From IMG/VR virus record IMGVR_UViG_3300042691_012617, positions 62,001 to 126,000 of that record: 64,000 bases of DNA. One strand, written 5' to 3'. Under the pieces are notes generated by a model. The model worked only from the letters and a program-made list of their open reading frames with translations. It did not search any database and had not been told where the DNA came from. The position numbers were made by a program, and so were the translations under genes. Origin of the DNA: a virus. This document shows, piece after piece, positions 22,007 through 30,220 of this stretch (positions are counted from its first letter, which is position 1; every line of letters begins with the position of its first letter).

Positions 22007-23593
22007 TCAACTGATTGAAATACCCGCGCCTGTAATTCCTGATGCGATCACGAATCCCATTGTCAATCCTTCACCGACCGAGTTTTTGTTGACTCGCATG
22101 AGGGTCAGCATTGCAACAGATCCCGTCACCGCACCATTTGTGATTGTATCGGGAGAGAAGAAAATAGGTCGAGTCAATCCATCTGTCAAGATGCTTGGAT
22201 CAAACTGTCCCGTGTATCCATTAACGCTGTTTTGCTTGATGATTACAGCAATAGTTTCTACTGCTGTGTTCAAGGCATGCCAATTTGACCCTGCCTTGAT
22301 CGTCACCGTGCCGTTTGGTGTGATGTTATAACGCTGAATACTTCCCGACATGCCGTTGATGACAACTTCATTTGTACCCGAGTTTAGCGTATAGACCGTG
22401 GCTGCTTCAGTTGGATTTCGATAGATGCCGCCTGTGATATTTGTGTTTGCACCAAATGCCATGTTCGAACCAGTAATCGTGAATTTACTTCCCGATGCAG
22501 TTCCAAATGTAAGCGATGTGCCGTCGAAGACAAAGTTGTTGCTGGCCGTCATTCCGCCGACAGAACGGTATAGATTGCTGATGAAGGCGATTCCATGTTG
22601 TCCACCCGTGACAGCAACTGCGCCTGTTGCTCCGTTGAAAGAAGTTACACCAACATTGATAATGGTCTTTCCTGCACCAAGGACGATTGCTGATCCTGCC
22701 TGTACTGTGTCACCTGTGACTTGATATGCACCCGTCAGTACTAGGTGACCAGTAGAACCGATACCAAAGAATCGCGGGTCGAAAGACGCAGAACCTGTGG
22801 CAGCATAAGTGCCAAACGGAATTCTGAATACAACTGGCCCCGTCAATCCATTGAAGGAGGTGACACCGATGTTGTAGATCGTGTCAGTTCTGCCCGTTGT
22901 TGCAATACCAATACCCGACCCTGCAACGGTGATTACGGTGTCGCCTGTGACTTGATACGCAGAGGCTAGGTTGACTTCACCAGTTGCAGAGATAGTGAAG
23001 TGGGTCGAGTCGAAGAAAGCCATACCAATCTTAGAATTGGTGGCAGTCAGACCTTCGATTTGATAGTTGCCTTTCGATACCTTTGTAAAGGCTACTCCTG
23101 TTGCACCTTCGATGCTAATAGTGCTACCAAAAGTATAATCTTCGCCACCCTTGGTTTGATCAGTAAGAGAAAGCATTCTTCCTGTGATCTTTGCATGTCC
23201 TGTTGTGGTCACGCTAAAGTACACGGGGTCGAATGATGCAATTCCTGTAAGAGATGTCGTTGCAAACTTGTGACTGACAATACCCCCCGCGACATCAAAG
23301 CGGTCGTTGAAACCCGCAACGCCCGTCACAGCAACAGCACTCAAACGAACCGTGCCAAAACCATCTAGAACGCGGAAAGCACCACCGTCTCCTGTGGCTC
23401 CTGCTCCAGTTGGTCCCGTGTTTCCAGTTGCGCCTGCGGGGCCTGCGTCTCCCTGATCCCCCTTCGGTCCTTGGGAACCGACAACGCTACCGTCAACGAT
23501 GTTCCAAACACCACTAGCGGCATCGTATTCCCACACGATGTTACCGTATTTGTACTCTGCGCCGTTTGTTACGCCTATAGGAGGATTAAACAT
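22007..23593 (-). CDS. tail fibre-like repeat protein
   Basis: 528 residues. A short N-terminal domain (MFNPPIGVTNGAEYKYGNIVWEYD, by position) is followed by a collagen-like patch (GPKGDQGDAGPAGATGNTGP). Several copies of the repeat module with YQVTGDTV, IYNIGVTSFNGLTG and ASFDPRFFG follow, the same module as in the larger fibre proteins at 30217-38917. The C-terminus, with hydrophobic residues and SGITGAGISIS, is distinct. Likely a trimeric fibre subunit. A late promoter (CATAAATA) stands 26 bases ahead. Confidence 0.7.
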   Translation of the reverse strand: MFNPPIGVTNGAEYKYGNIVWEYDAASGVWNIVDGSVVGSQGPKGDQGDAGPAGATGNTGPTGAGATGDGGAFRVLDGFGTVRLSAVAVTGVAGFNDRFDVAGGIVSHKFATTSLTGIASFDPVYFSVTTTGHAKITGRMLSLTDQTKGGEDYTFGSTISIEGATGVAFTKVSKGNYQIEGLTATNSKIGMAFFDSTHFTISATGEVNLASAYQVTGDTVITVAGSGIGIATTGRTDTIYNIGVTSFNGLTGPVVFRIPFGTYAATGSASFDPRFFGIGSTGHLVLTGAYQVTGDTVQAGSAIVLGAGKTIINVGVTSFNGATGAVAVTGGQHGIAFISNLYRSVGGMTASNNFVFDGTSLTFGTASGSKFTITGSNMAFGANTNITGGIYRNPTEAATVYTLNSGTNEVVINGMSGSIQRYNITPNGTVTIKAGSNWHALNTAVETIAVIIKQNSVNGYTGQFDPSILTDGLTRPIFFSPDTITNGAVTGSVAMLTLMRVNKNSVGEGLTMGFVIASGITGAGISIS

Positions 23594-23618
23594 GTCAGTC
23601 GGTTCCTTTGCTTTCCGC

Positions 23619-23625
23619 TATTTAT
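23619..23625 (-). promoter_or_regulatory. late promoter ATAAATA
   Basis: Uses the TAA stop (23622-23624) of the upstream short fibre gene. Confidence 0.65.
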
Positions 23626-24017
23626 GAGAAGGTTCCACCGTCGATCTTGCCGCTGCGAAGCAGGGGCTTCCAACCATTTGTCGAGTCGTATTGGTAAAAT
23701 GATTCGGTTCTTTTGTCATAGACGATTCCGAATGAGGTCTCGCCGTTTCCAACGCTTTTGTGTATCTCCCAATCCAATCCGTTGTACCGCACAATGTCAT
23801 TATTGTTTAGGTTTGGAATAGAGATGGGAGAGGAACTTGCATTTCTGATGATGTACTTGACATTCGCAACTGCGGAGATTGTCTCGCTAGAGTTCTCCAG
23901 TATCTTGTCAACAGAAAAATCAATATCAGAACTGTTCATCAGATGATAGAACGCCGAAGTCAGAACAGAGTTTTCTCTGTTGTTTTGAACAATGATGTCA
24001 GCAAATTTAATCGGCAT
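23622..24017 (-). CDS. short fibre protein sharing N-terminus with its neighbour
   Basis: 131 residues. The first 45 residues (MPIKFADIIVQNNREN..., YHLMNSSDIDFSVD) match the N-terminus of the 950-residue protein encoded just upstream (MPIQFSDIIEQLNREE..., FHLMHSANIDFTVD). The rest is a short beta-rich part ending SGKIDGGTFS, a C-terminal motif seen on other fibre proteins here. It looks like a mini-version of the neighbour and could act as an alternative or connector subunit. Confidence 0.6.
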   Translation of the reverse strand: MPIKFADIIVQNNRENSVLTSAFYHLMNSSDIDFSVDKILENSSETISAVANVKYIIRNASSSPISIPNLNNNDIVRYNGLDWEIHKSVGNGETSFGIVYDKRTESFYQYDSTNGWKPLLRSGKIDGGTFS

Positions 24018-24023
24018 AGTTCA

Positions 24024-26876
24024 TCACAACTGTCCTGAGTTCTCTCCAGTATCGACTTTGATGACTCCGAGGTTTGGGTTATTTGTTCTGTAGATGTAGT
24101 AATCCTCAGCAAATCCATTCAAGTTTGCGTAAGAGTGAGAACTTGATCCTGGAATTCCTGCAAACCCTTGTGGGTCGAAACCACCGATGGGGGCATCATC
24201 GATGGAGAAGAAGACCGCCGCACCCAACCTCTTTGGATATGCGAAGTATCCAAAGAGATCTCCATCAGAGGTGTTTGCAGTCAAAGAAAGATTGAATGTT
24301 TGATCAAGGCTGTTGGTCAATGTGCGAACGAATCCAACTCCCGTAAGCGCAGAACCGCTAGCCAACGAAGATGCATTTGTAACGCCCCATACGAGGTGGT
24401 TATAGAAGTTGTAGGTCGGACCTACGATTGAAGAAGCCGCATTTCCTGTCCCGCGCAAACGAAGTGTCACGGAACCACCAATACCCGATGTTAGGGATAC
24501 TCCTGATGGTACAGTTCCCGACAAAGTTTGCTTATCTGCTGTTGTGCTGAAGGTAATTGGGAATCCCACTCCTTCGTTTGCGGCTTCCACATAAATGTGT
24601 GCCGTAAGTGCAGGGCCCGAGATAAGTGTTGATGTATAGGAAACTCCTGCGATTGAGTAGTTTGAGTTTCCCTTCAACACATTCTTCGATTGAGCCGAAC
24701 TTACACTATCAAACACGAATGTTGAGAAGGAGAAAGTAAAGTCTGTTGGCTTGAATACATCGTAGTTTCGAATGAAGTCGAAGGTAAGACTGCCATCATC
24801 CATCAAGAATGCAACCTTACGGGCCTGACCAAGATCCGTTCCTAGGGTGTTGTTCGAAGCGTGACTTATGCCCGAGTTGGTTTCGAACAGAGTTGCACCG
24901 ATGTCAAGGCTACCCTCATCGCCCTTCGGGATGAAGTTGACAGATATTTGAGTGTTTGATGCAAACGCCGAAGCACCTGTCATTCCTACAAGCAAAGTGC
25001 CGACAAATTCAATATGGTTTGTGAAATCATGTGCAGTTCCAACTCGGAAGATAACACTTCCCGTGGATCCTGCCTCATTCACAGCCCGAACAATAATTGT
25101 TCCCTTTACCGTCGATGTGCTGTCATCCCAAGTCGCAAGATATCCCTGTTGACCATATCCAAATCTATCTGTTTTGCTAATTATGAATCCAGTTCCGCTC
25201 GGAACAATTCCGAGAAGACCATTAACAGTTCCCCACGGCTGACCCGAAGGATTGCTTGACAGCCAGTTGTATTGGAGTCCTGCTGCCTGACCAGTTGATC
25301 CTTTGATGCCAGTTGCACCAGTTGGACCTCTGACATAACCGATGTCTAGAAGATCAGATTGAGAACCATCGGCAAGTTGATACCTACCCTGCAACCAACC
25401 ACTTGCGTTTACAGCAAGAGCCGTAAGACCGCTACCTGTGGCACCCGTGTTGCCTGTTCCACCGACAGCCCCTGTCGGACCTGTGCTGCCTGTTGGACCT
25501 AGAACAACGCCAACAATGAATTCGGATGTGGTTCCATCAGAGAAGATGTACTGCGCTACAAGTTCTCTGCCACCTGAAATTCCAAGACCCGTGATACCTT
25601 GACCAGTTGCACCTGTGGCACCTGTACTGCCTCTGACATAACCGATGTCAAAGAGAGCAGACTGAGATCCATCTGCAAGTTGATATCTTCCTTGCAACCA
25701 ACCATTTGCTGCTACAGCAAGAGCCGTAAGACCACCACCCGTGTTGCCTGTATTACCTCTGACATAACCGATGTCAAAGAGTGCAGACTCAGAACCATCA
25801 GCAAGTTGATACTTGCCTTGCAACCAACCGCTTGTGTTTACAGCAAGGGCTGTAAGACCGCTACCCGTTGAACCCGTGCTGCCTGTCGTTCCTGCGGCAC
25901 CCGTATTACCCGTATTACCTCTGACATATCCAATGTCAAAATATCCCGAGGTAGTGCCGTTGGCAAATAGCCATTGACCTCTCAGGATGCCTGTGATGTC
26001 ATCTACGCTAAGTGATGTAAGTCCAGTACCCGTGGCACCCGTGGAACCCGTGTTACCAGTTGTGCCTACTGCGCCAGTTGGGCCTGTGTTGCCTGTTGCA
26101 CCCATCGGGCCAGCAGGGCCTTGACCAACGCCTGCCACACCCGTCTGAACCCATGCGTTTCCGAAACGGACATAGTTACGGAAAGGGTCGCTAGACGGTC
26201 CTGTAGCAATGATCAGTCTATCGCCTGTAAAGCCTGCGCCTGAGAGACCATAAGGAAATTGAAATCCAGTTGTTCCTGTCAGTCCAAAAAAGTTGCGAGG
26301 CGTGGAAACTGTCGCGCCGTCAGCAAACTTTATTGCTGTGTCTGTTCCAAGTACAAGTTGCTTGGTCGTATTGTTGAACAGGAGCAACGCAGAACCCGAA
26401 AGCGACCCGTCTGCTTGCTTGAACTGAACCGACCACTCTTCGCCCGCGCCGCCTGTAAGAGAACCCGATCCAATAGCAACCCACTCTGTGCCGTTGTAAT
26501 AATAGATCTTACTGTCGTACTTGTTGAATACGACGATACCAGTATTTGTTTTTGCGTTCGTTACATCGGTGTAGAGTTCATACGCAGTTGTTCCGCGCAT
26601 GAAGATATCGTTGTTTGCCGCACCACTAGGAGTCGCATTTGCCCCCGATCCACCGCCCCATGACACCCAAGTAGCCGTACTTGTAACGACATACTTGGTT
26701 CCATATGAGGTTGATGGACTTCCGCCGCTGTTGTAGCGGGTTATGTCTGTTCCAACAATTCCATCGACAGTAAAGTCGATGTTTGCCGAGTGCATCAGAT
26801 GGAAGTAACCTACCGAAGAAGAAACATTCTCCTCACGATTAAGTTGCTCAATGATGTCTGAGAATTGAATAGGCAT
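24024..26876 (-). CDS. collagen-like tail fibre protein
   Basis: 950 residues. The N-terminal attachment-like domain (1-160) is followed by several Gly-x-Thr collagen-like patches (GPTGAVGTTGNTGSTGATG type). These alternate with a 40-residue unit containing LTALAVNASGWLQGRYQLADGSQSALFDIGYVRG in pieces, present about four times. The C-terminal 250 residues share a domain with the proteins at 26897-27871 and 27880-28818 (features: KGNSNYSIAG, WGVTNAS, GYFAYPKRLGA, NPNLG). Likely a long trimeric fibre whose end domain is a receptor-binding or folding module. Confidence 0.7.
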   Translation of the reverse strand: MPIQFSDIIEQLNREENVSSSVGYFHLMHSANIDFTVDGIVGTDITRYNSGGSPSTSYGTKYVVTSTATWVSWGGGSGANATPSGAANNDIFMRGTTAYELYTDVTNAKTNTGIVVFNKYDSKIYYYNGTEWVAIGSGSLTGGAGEEWSVQFKQADGSLSGSALLLFNNTTKQLVLGTDTAIKFADGATVSTPRNFFGLTGTTGFQFPYGLSGAGFTGDRLIIATGPSSDPFRNYVRFGNAWVQTGVAGVGQGPAGPMGATGNTGPTGAVGTTGNTGSTGATGTGLTSLSVDDITGILRGQWLFANGTTSGYFDIGYVRGNTGNTGAAGTTGSTGSTGSGLTALAVNTSGWLQGKYQLADGSESALFDIGYVRGNTGNTGGGLTALAVAANGWLQGRYQLADGSQSALFDIGYVRGSTGATGATGQGITGLGISGGRELVAQYIFSDGTTSEFIVGVVLGPTGSTGPTGAVGGTGNTGATGSGLTALAVNASGWLQGRYQLADGSQSDLLDIGYVRGPTGATGIKGSTGQAAGLQYNWLSSNPSGQPWGTVNGLLGIVPSGTGFIISKTDRFGYGQQGYLATWDDSTSTVKGTIIVRAVNEAGSTGSVIFRVGTAHDFTNHIEFVGTLLVGMTGASAFASNTQISVNFIPKGDEGSLDIGATLFETNSGISHASNNTLGTDLGQARKVAFLMDDGSLTFDFIRNYDVFKPTDFTFSFSTFVFDSVSSAQSKNVLKGNSNYSIAGVSYTSTLISGPALTAHIYVEAANEGVGFPITFSTTADKQTLSGTVPSGVSLTSGIGGSVTLRLRGTGNAASSIVGPTYNFYNHLVWGVTNASSLASGSALTGVGFVRTLTNSLDQTFNLSLTANTSDGDLFGYFAYPKRLGAAVFFSIDDAPIGGFDPQGFAGIPGSSSHSYANLNGFAEDYYIYRTNNPNLGVIKVDTGENSGQL

Positions 26877-26896
26877 GGATGCTCCAGTTTTCTACC

Positions 26897-27871
26897 TTAT
26901 GTTGCGACCGTTCTTACCTCAATCAACGACCCAAAGTTTGGATTTCGGCTCCTCGTCACATAGAAAGGTTCCGTGAAGCCCAAAGAGTTGGAACTTGTCA
27001 CAGACGCATCACCTGGGATGTCGAACTGACCCTGTAAATACATCCCGCCATATGGACTGTTATTTATGCTCTGTTTTATGCTGCCCAATCTTGTGGGGAA
27101 TGCATAGTACATGTACTCTTCGTATTCTGTAGTTATGTTTACTGTATGTGGAAATGCGGTCGAAACCTCAGTTGTTAAGAGCGCATTCGTCAGGATAGAC
27201 TGTATTTGAGTTCCGTTCAGATTGCTCTGTGTACTCTTTCCCCACCGCACTTCGTTTCCAATCCCTACGGTGAATTCATGACTGTCTCCTGCACCCCCGT
27301 TACCTGTCACCACCAACTTGAGAGTCACGGAATCACCAACCCCCGCTGTGATGGTTTCTGATGTGAATGTTATCGAATCCATCGCAGAAGTTGGAAAATA
27401 GACAGGAAACCCAGTTCCCTGCGTTGGGTCTGTTAAGTAGATCGCTCCTGTAACAGGAACAACCCCACCCGCATAGGTGACCGAAATGCTCTCTCCTGCC
27501 AAACTGTGATTCGTGTTGCCCTTCATCACGATGTCATCTATCGTCGTGGTGAAAGTATCGATGAGAAGAAGTGTGGTCCCCGCCGCACCTGTCGGACCTG
27601 TCGGACCTTGAGGACCGAGACCACTTGGTGTGAACAGAACCCAATCAGAGTCCGATGTTCCGCCGACCAATGCATAGTATGAATCGACATTCTGAACATA
27701 CACCATCATGCCTTCTTCGCGGCGTTCTTGCGCGATGGCATTTCTTTGTGCAGTCGTACCGACAGAGCGAAGACCGCCCAATCCATACTGTGGATCAGTT
27801 ACTGCATAGGTAGCCAACTCCGATGTCGGAGCGATGATACCCGTGATTGGAACTGTTCCCGTGATTGGCAT
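26897..27871 (-). CDS. fibre-associated protein with shared C-terminal domain
   Basis: 324 residues. A small N-terminal domain (to about 80, EREEGMMVYVQNVDSYYAL) and one short collagen-like patch (GPQGPTGPTGAAG) precede a 200-residue domain with KGNTNHSLAG, EVRWGKSTQSN, YYAFPTRLG and NPNFGS. That domain is homologous to the ends of the two flanking fibre genes. Probably a tail-fibre or tip subunit. Confidence 0.65.
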   Translation of the reverse strand: MPITGTVPITGIIAPTSELATYAVTDPQYGLGGLRSVGTTAQRNAIAQERREEGMMVYVQNVDSYYALVGGTSDSDWVLFTPSGLGPQGPTGPTGAAGTTLLLIDTFTTTIDDIVMKGNTNHSLAGESISVTYAGGVVPVTGAIYLTDPTQGTGFPVYFPTSAMDSITFTSETITAGVGDSVTLKLVVTGNGGAGDSHEFTVGIGNEVRWGKSTQSNLNGTQIQSILTNALLTTEVSTAFPHTVNITTEYEEYMYYAFPTRLGSIKQSINNSPYGGMYLQGQFDIPGDASVTSSNSLGFTEPFYVTRSRNPNFGSLIEVRTVAT

Positions 27872-27879
27872 GATCTATA

Positions 27880-28818
27880 TCAAGCGTTTGAGTAGGTGAT
27901 GTCCATTGAAAGTGCCCCAGGGAGTTGGTTGAAACTACGATAGATCTTGTAGTTCGTTGCAAAACCTTGGGCATTGGTCACGGAAGCAGTAACAACAGGA
28001 GATCTCATGGCAACATCAAACCCCGCCAGTTTGATCGTGTCTAATTCATAATAGTCGTGAATGAACAGGTAGAAATAGCCGCCCGTATCCGTTGTTGTGA
28101 CGGTTCCGCTCCCCGTTGATGTGGTTGTGATCGATGTCTCGCTGCCGTTTGACAGCGATGTTCTGTCAGTCAACGAAGGATCAGTTGACTTGCCCCAATA
28201 CATCTTCGACCACCAACGAGTAGACGCACTCCGAGAAACGGGGTTGCTTCCCTCTTGCTGCTGTCCCGTGAGTTGAAATGTCTGTGTGTTGGAGCCAATT
28301 GCCGTGGCTCTGAAAGCGGGATAGGAGACCGATGCAGAGTTGGCAGTCGGACTTCCTGCGGTCAGCCCAACGCCTGTGACCAATCCGCTGTATCTGAAGT
28401 ACGCGCTGTTGGCAATCCAGTTTCCTGTTGGTCCTGACCTATTCCACGATACCCCGAAGGAGCCATTTCCCGCAGTCTGACCCAACTCATATGTCGGTGC
28501 AAGTCCTGTGGTGAGACTCGTAAACGCGACTTCTTGATATGGGTAGAGGATCTGTTCCAAGATTTCGATTGCCGTGGATCCGACATCGATTGTCGTTCCC
28601 TGCGGTATTCCTGCTATGTCGGTTGCGGTTGTTGGTTCTGTGGATGTCCATGTACTCTCAGCAGATCCCCCGCTACCACCAAGGATCTCAATCGAATTGT
28701 TTGCCGTACCACCGACATACAGTTTCCTGTCGGTAAGGTTGACCGCCATTTCGCCGTAGGTAAGTCCTGCGGGAATTACGCCTGGTTTGATGGTTCGTCT
28801 GACCTTGAATAGTGCCAT
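27880..28818 (-). CDS. fibre-associated protein with shared N- and C-terminal domains
   Basis: 312 residues. The N-terminus (LTYGEMAVNLTDRKLYVGG) is the same short attachment domain found on the 573-, 797- and 1491-residue fibre proteins. The C-terminal two thirds have WWSKMYWGKSTDPS and a YFYLFIHDYYELDTIKLAG segment similar to the neighbouring genes. No ribosome site is visible; the late promoter core lies only 6 bases upstream of the ATG. Confidence 0.65.
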   Translation of the reverse strand: MALFKVRRTIKPGVIPAGLTYGEMAVNLTDRKLYVGGTANNSIEILGGSGGSAESTWTSTEPTTATDIAGIPQGTTIDVGSTAIEILEQILYPYQEVAFTSLTTGLAPTYELGQTAGNGSFGVSWNRSGPTGNWIANSAYFRYSGLVTGVGLTAGSPTANSASVSYPAFRATAIGSNTQTFQLTGQQQEGSNPVSRSASTRWWSKMYWGKSTDPSLTDRTSLSNGSETSITTTSTGSGTVTTTDTGGYFYLFIHDYYELDTIKLAGFDVAMRSPVVTASVTNAQGFATNYKIYRSFNQLPGALSMDITYSNA

Positions 28819-28824
28819 ACAGCA

Positions 28825-28831
28825 TATTTAG
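28825..28831 (-). promoter_or_regulatory. late promoter CTAAATA
   Basis: Six bases from the ATG at 28818, so transcription would start at or next to the start codon. Confidence 0.6.
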
Positions 28832-28860
28832 TGAGGGGTTTTCCAAACGAAACAACATCA

Positions 28861-28883
28861 TTTCCAACCGATCAAGTTGGAAA
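28861..28883 (-). terminator. hairpin at the end of the methyltransferase gene
   Basis: Perfect 8-base stem TTTCCAAC / GTTGGAAA with a 7-base loop that contains the TGA stop codon of the methyltransferase gene; a moderately T-rich stretch follows on the minus strand. Confidence 0.5.
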
Positions 28884-29438
28884 CTCAGGACTCCAAACCC
28901 CGATCTCCTTGCAATAAGGGGCGAACCTGTTTTGTATGAATGTTGCATACTCATCGGGACGCATCGGGTTGTTGTTGATCCAACTGTCAAACCACCCGTA
29001 GTCCCAATATGATCCTTCAGGAGGAATCCAAGTTTCCATGTCGGCGTGAACCAATGTGAATCGGGAGTCCTTGGGGCAATGCTGCCACACCAAGTCGATG
29101 ACCTCTTGGTTCTTTTCCACGATGGTGACCGAAGTCACATTTGGATTGTCCATCAACTTTTGGTTGACAAATCCAATTCCTAGACCGCCGATCAGCACAT
29201 TCCCTGTGGCACCTTGCCAAAGAGGCTCATGCTGAAGGTACTCCAAAGTTGTATCTAACATCACGATCCCGCTCGGATTGTGCAAGAGGAATGTGTATTT
29301 GCCATATGGCTCCTCCCGCAGAGATGTAGCAGGAGTTCCAAGTGCATCTGTAAAGATTGTCGATGAATCTCCAGTTACAACTTTGATCGACCAATCGTTG
29401 ATTGATCCTTCGGGAATGTTCACTTGTACTCTTGTCAT
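28872..29438 (-). CDS. spermidine synthase-like SAM methyltransferase
   Basis: 188 residues. The Rossmann SAM-binding signature VLIGGLGIGFVNQKL (about 80-95) is followed by an acidic strand end VTIVEKNQEVIDLV and VHADMETW, then WDYGWFDSWIN as motif IV. The order matches spermidine-synthase-type class I methyltransferases, but the aminopropyl-transfer residues cannot be confirmed. It lies in the middle of the fibre operon and overlaps the adhesin gene by four bases. Modification of a fibre protein or of the host receptor is possible. Confidence 0.6.
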   Translation of the reverse strand: MTRVQVNIPEGSINDWSIKVVTGDSSTIFTDALGTPATSLREEPYGKYTFLLHNPSGIVMLDTTLEYLQHEPLWQGATGNVLIGGLGIGFVNQKLMDNPNVTSVTIVEKNQEVIDLVWQHCPKDSRFTLVHADMETWIPPEGSYWDYGWFDSWINNNPMRPDEYATFIQNRFAPYCKEIGVWSPEFPT

Positions 29439-30220
29439 CCGTATGCCCTGATTCGAATTCCGCCTGTTCCGCCAGTTGCTCCAATGATCTCTGCTGCAAC
29501 GGCGAGTGCTTTATTGAAGCCACCACCACCACCGCCTGCACCCGCCAACTCAGTCAAAGCCCCACCCCCGATGCCTGCGCGAGTATTGGTGGAGAAGAGT
29601 CCACCCGCACCACCGTTGACCAAGATGATGAAGTTTGCAACATTATCGTCGTTGTTTCCACCCGCACCGCCGTTACCGCCGTTTGCACCCGATGTCGAGG
29701 TGAGACCGCCGTTGCTTCCGTTTGATGCAGACCTGTTGCTCTTGTTTCCACCCAAAGCCTGACCGCCAGTTCCCCCTCTTGCTATACCATTAATTAGAGT
29801 GGAGCGACCACCACCGAAGCCACCATATGCGATGATGCCGCTGAATGTAGTTACGGTGTTTCCGTTTCGTGTCAGGCTTGTGAGTGATGTGTTGCCGCCC
29901 GATGCACCTGTTGCAGAGGCAATTCCTGTTCCACCCGATCCGATGGTGAAATTCAATACATCGCCGCCAAAGGCTCCTGTATAACCATGTCGGACATACC
30001 CACCACCCCCACCACCTCCACCACCAACATAATAACTCGTTCTGCTGACAACCACCGCGTTTGCGGCACCGCCGCCACCACCGCCGCCATACAGTTCAAC
30101 ATCGATGTATTGGGTTCCCGCAGGAATCGTATATGACTGCGCTCCCGCAGTAATTCCGATCTTGGCATCAGCGAGGAGTTGCAGTTGTCGATTCTGTGCT
30201 GCGCGTACTACACCGATCAT
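29435..30220 (-). CDS. glycine-rich tail adhesin, gp38-like arrangement
   Basis: 261 residues from the ATG at 30220, which overlaps the stop of the large fibre gene (ATGA). The protein has many poly-Gly runs (YGGGGGGGAA, VGGGGGGGGGY, GAGGGGGGFN) separated by short variable loops. This is the design of T-even gp38 tip adhesins, where Gly-rich motifs frame hypervariable receptor-contact loops. The position directly downstream of a long fibre gene also mirrors gp37-gp38. The N-terminus (MIGVVRAAQNRQLQLLADAKIG) may bind the fibre. Similarity to gp38 is architectural, not proven by sequence. Confidence 0.65.
   Translation of the reverse strand: MIGVVRAAQNRQLQLLADAKIGITAGAQSYTIPAGTQYIDVELYGGGGGGGAANAVVVSRTSYYVGGGGGGGGGYVRHGYTGAFGGDVLNFTIGSGGTGIASATGASGGNTSLTSLTRNGNTVTTFSGIIAYGGFGGGRSTLINGIARGGTGGQALGGNKSNRSASNGSNGGLTSTSGANGGNGGAGGNNDDNVANFIILVNGGAGGLFSTNTRAGIGGGALTELAGAGGGGGGFNKALAVAAEIIGATGGTGGIRIRAYG

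Noticed and set aside
27061-27070. ATAAATA core inside the 26897-27871 gene
   Set aside because: Coding context and no gene start nearby.
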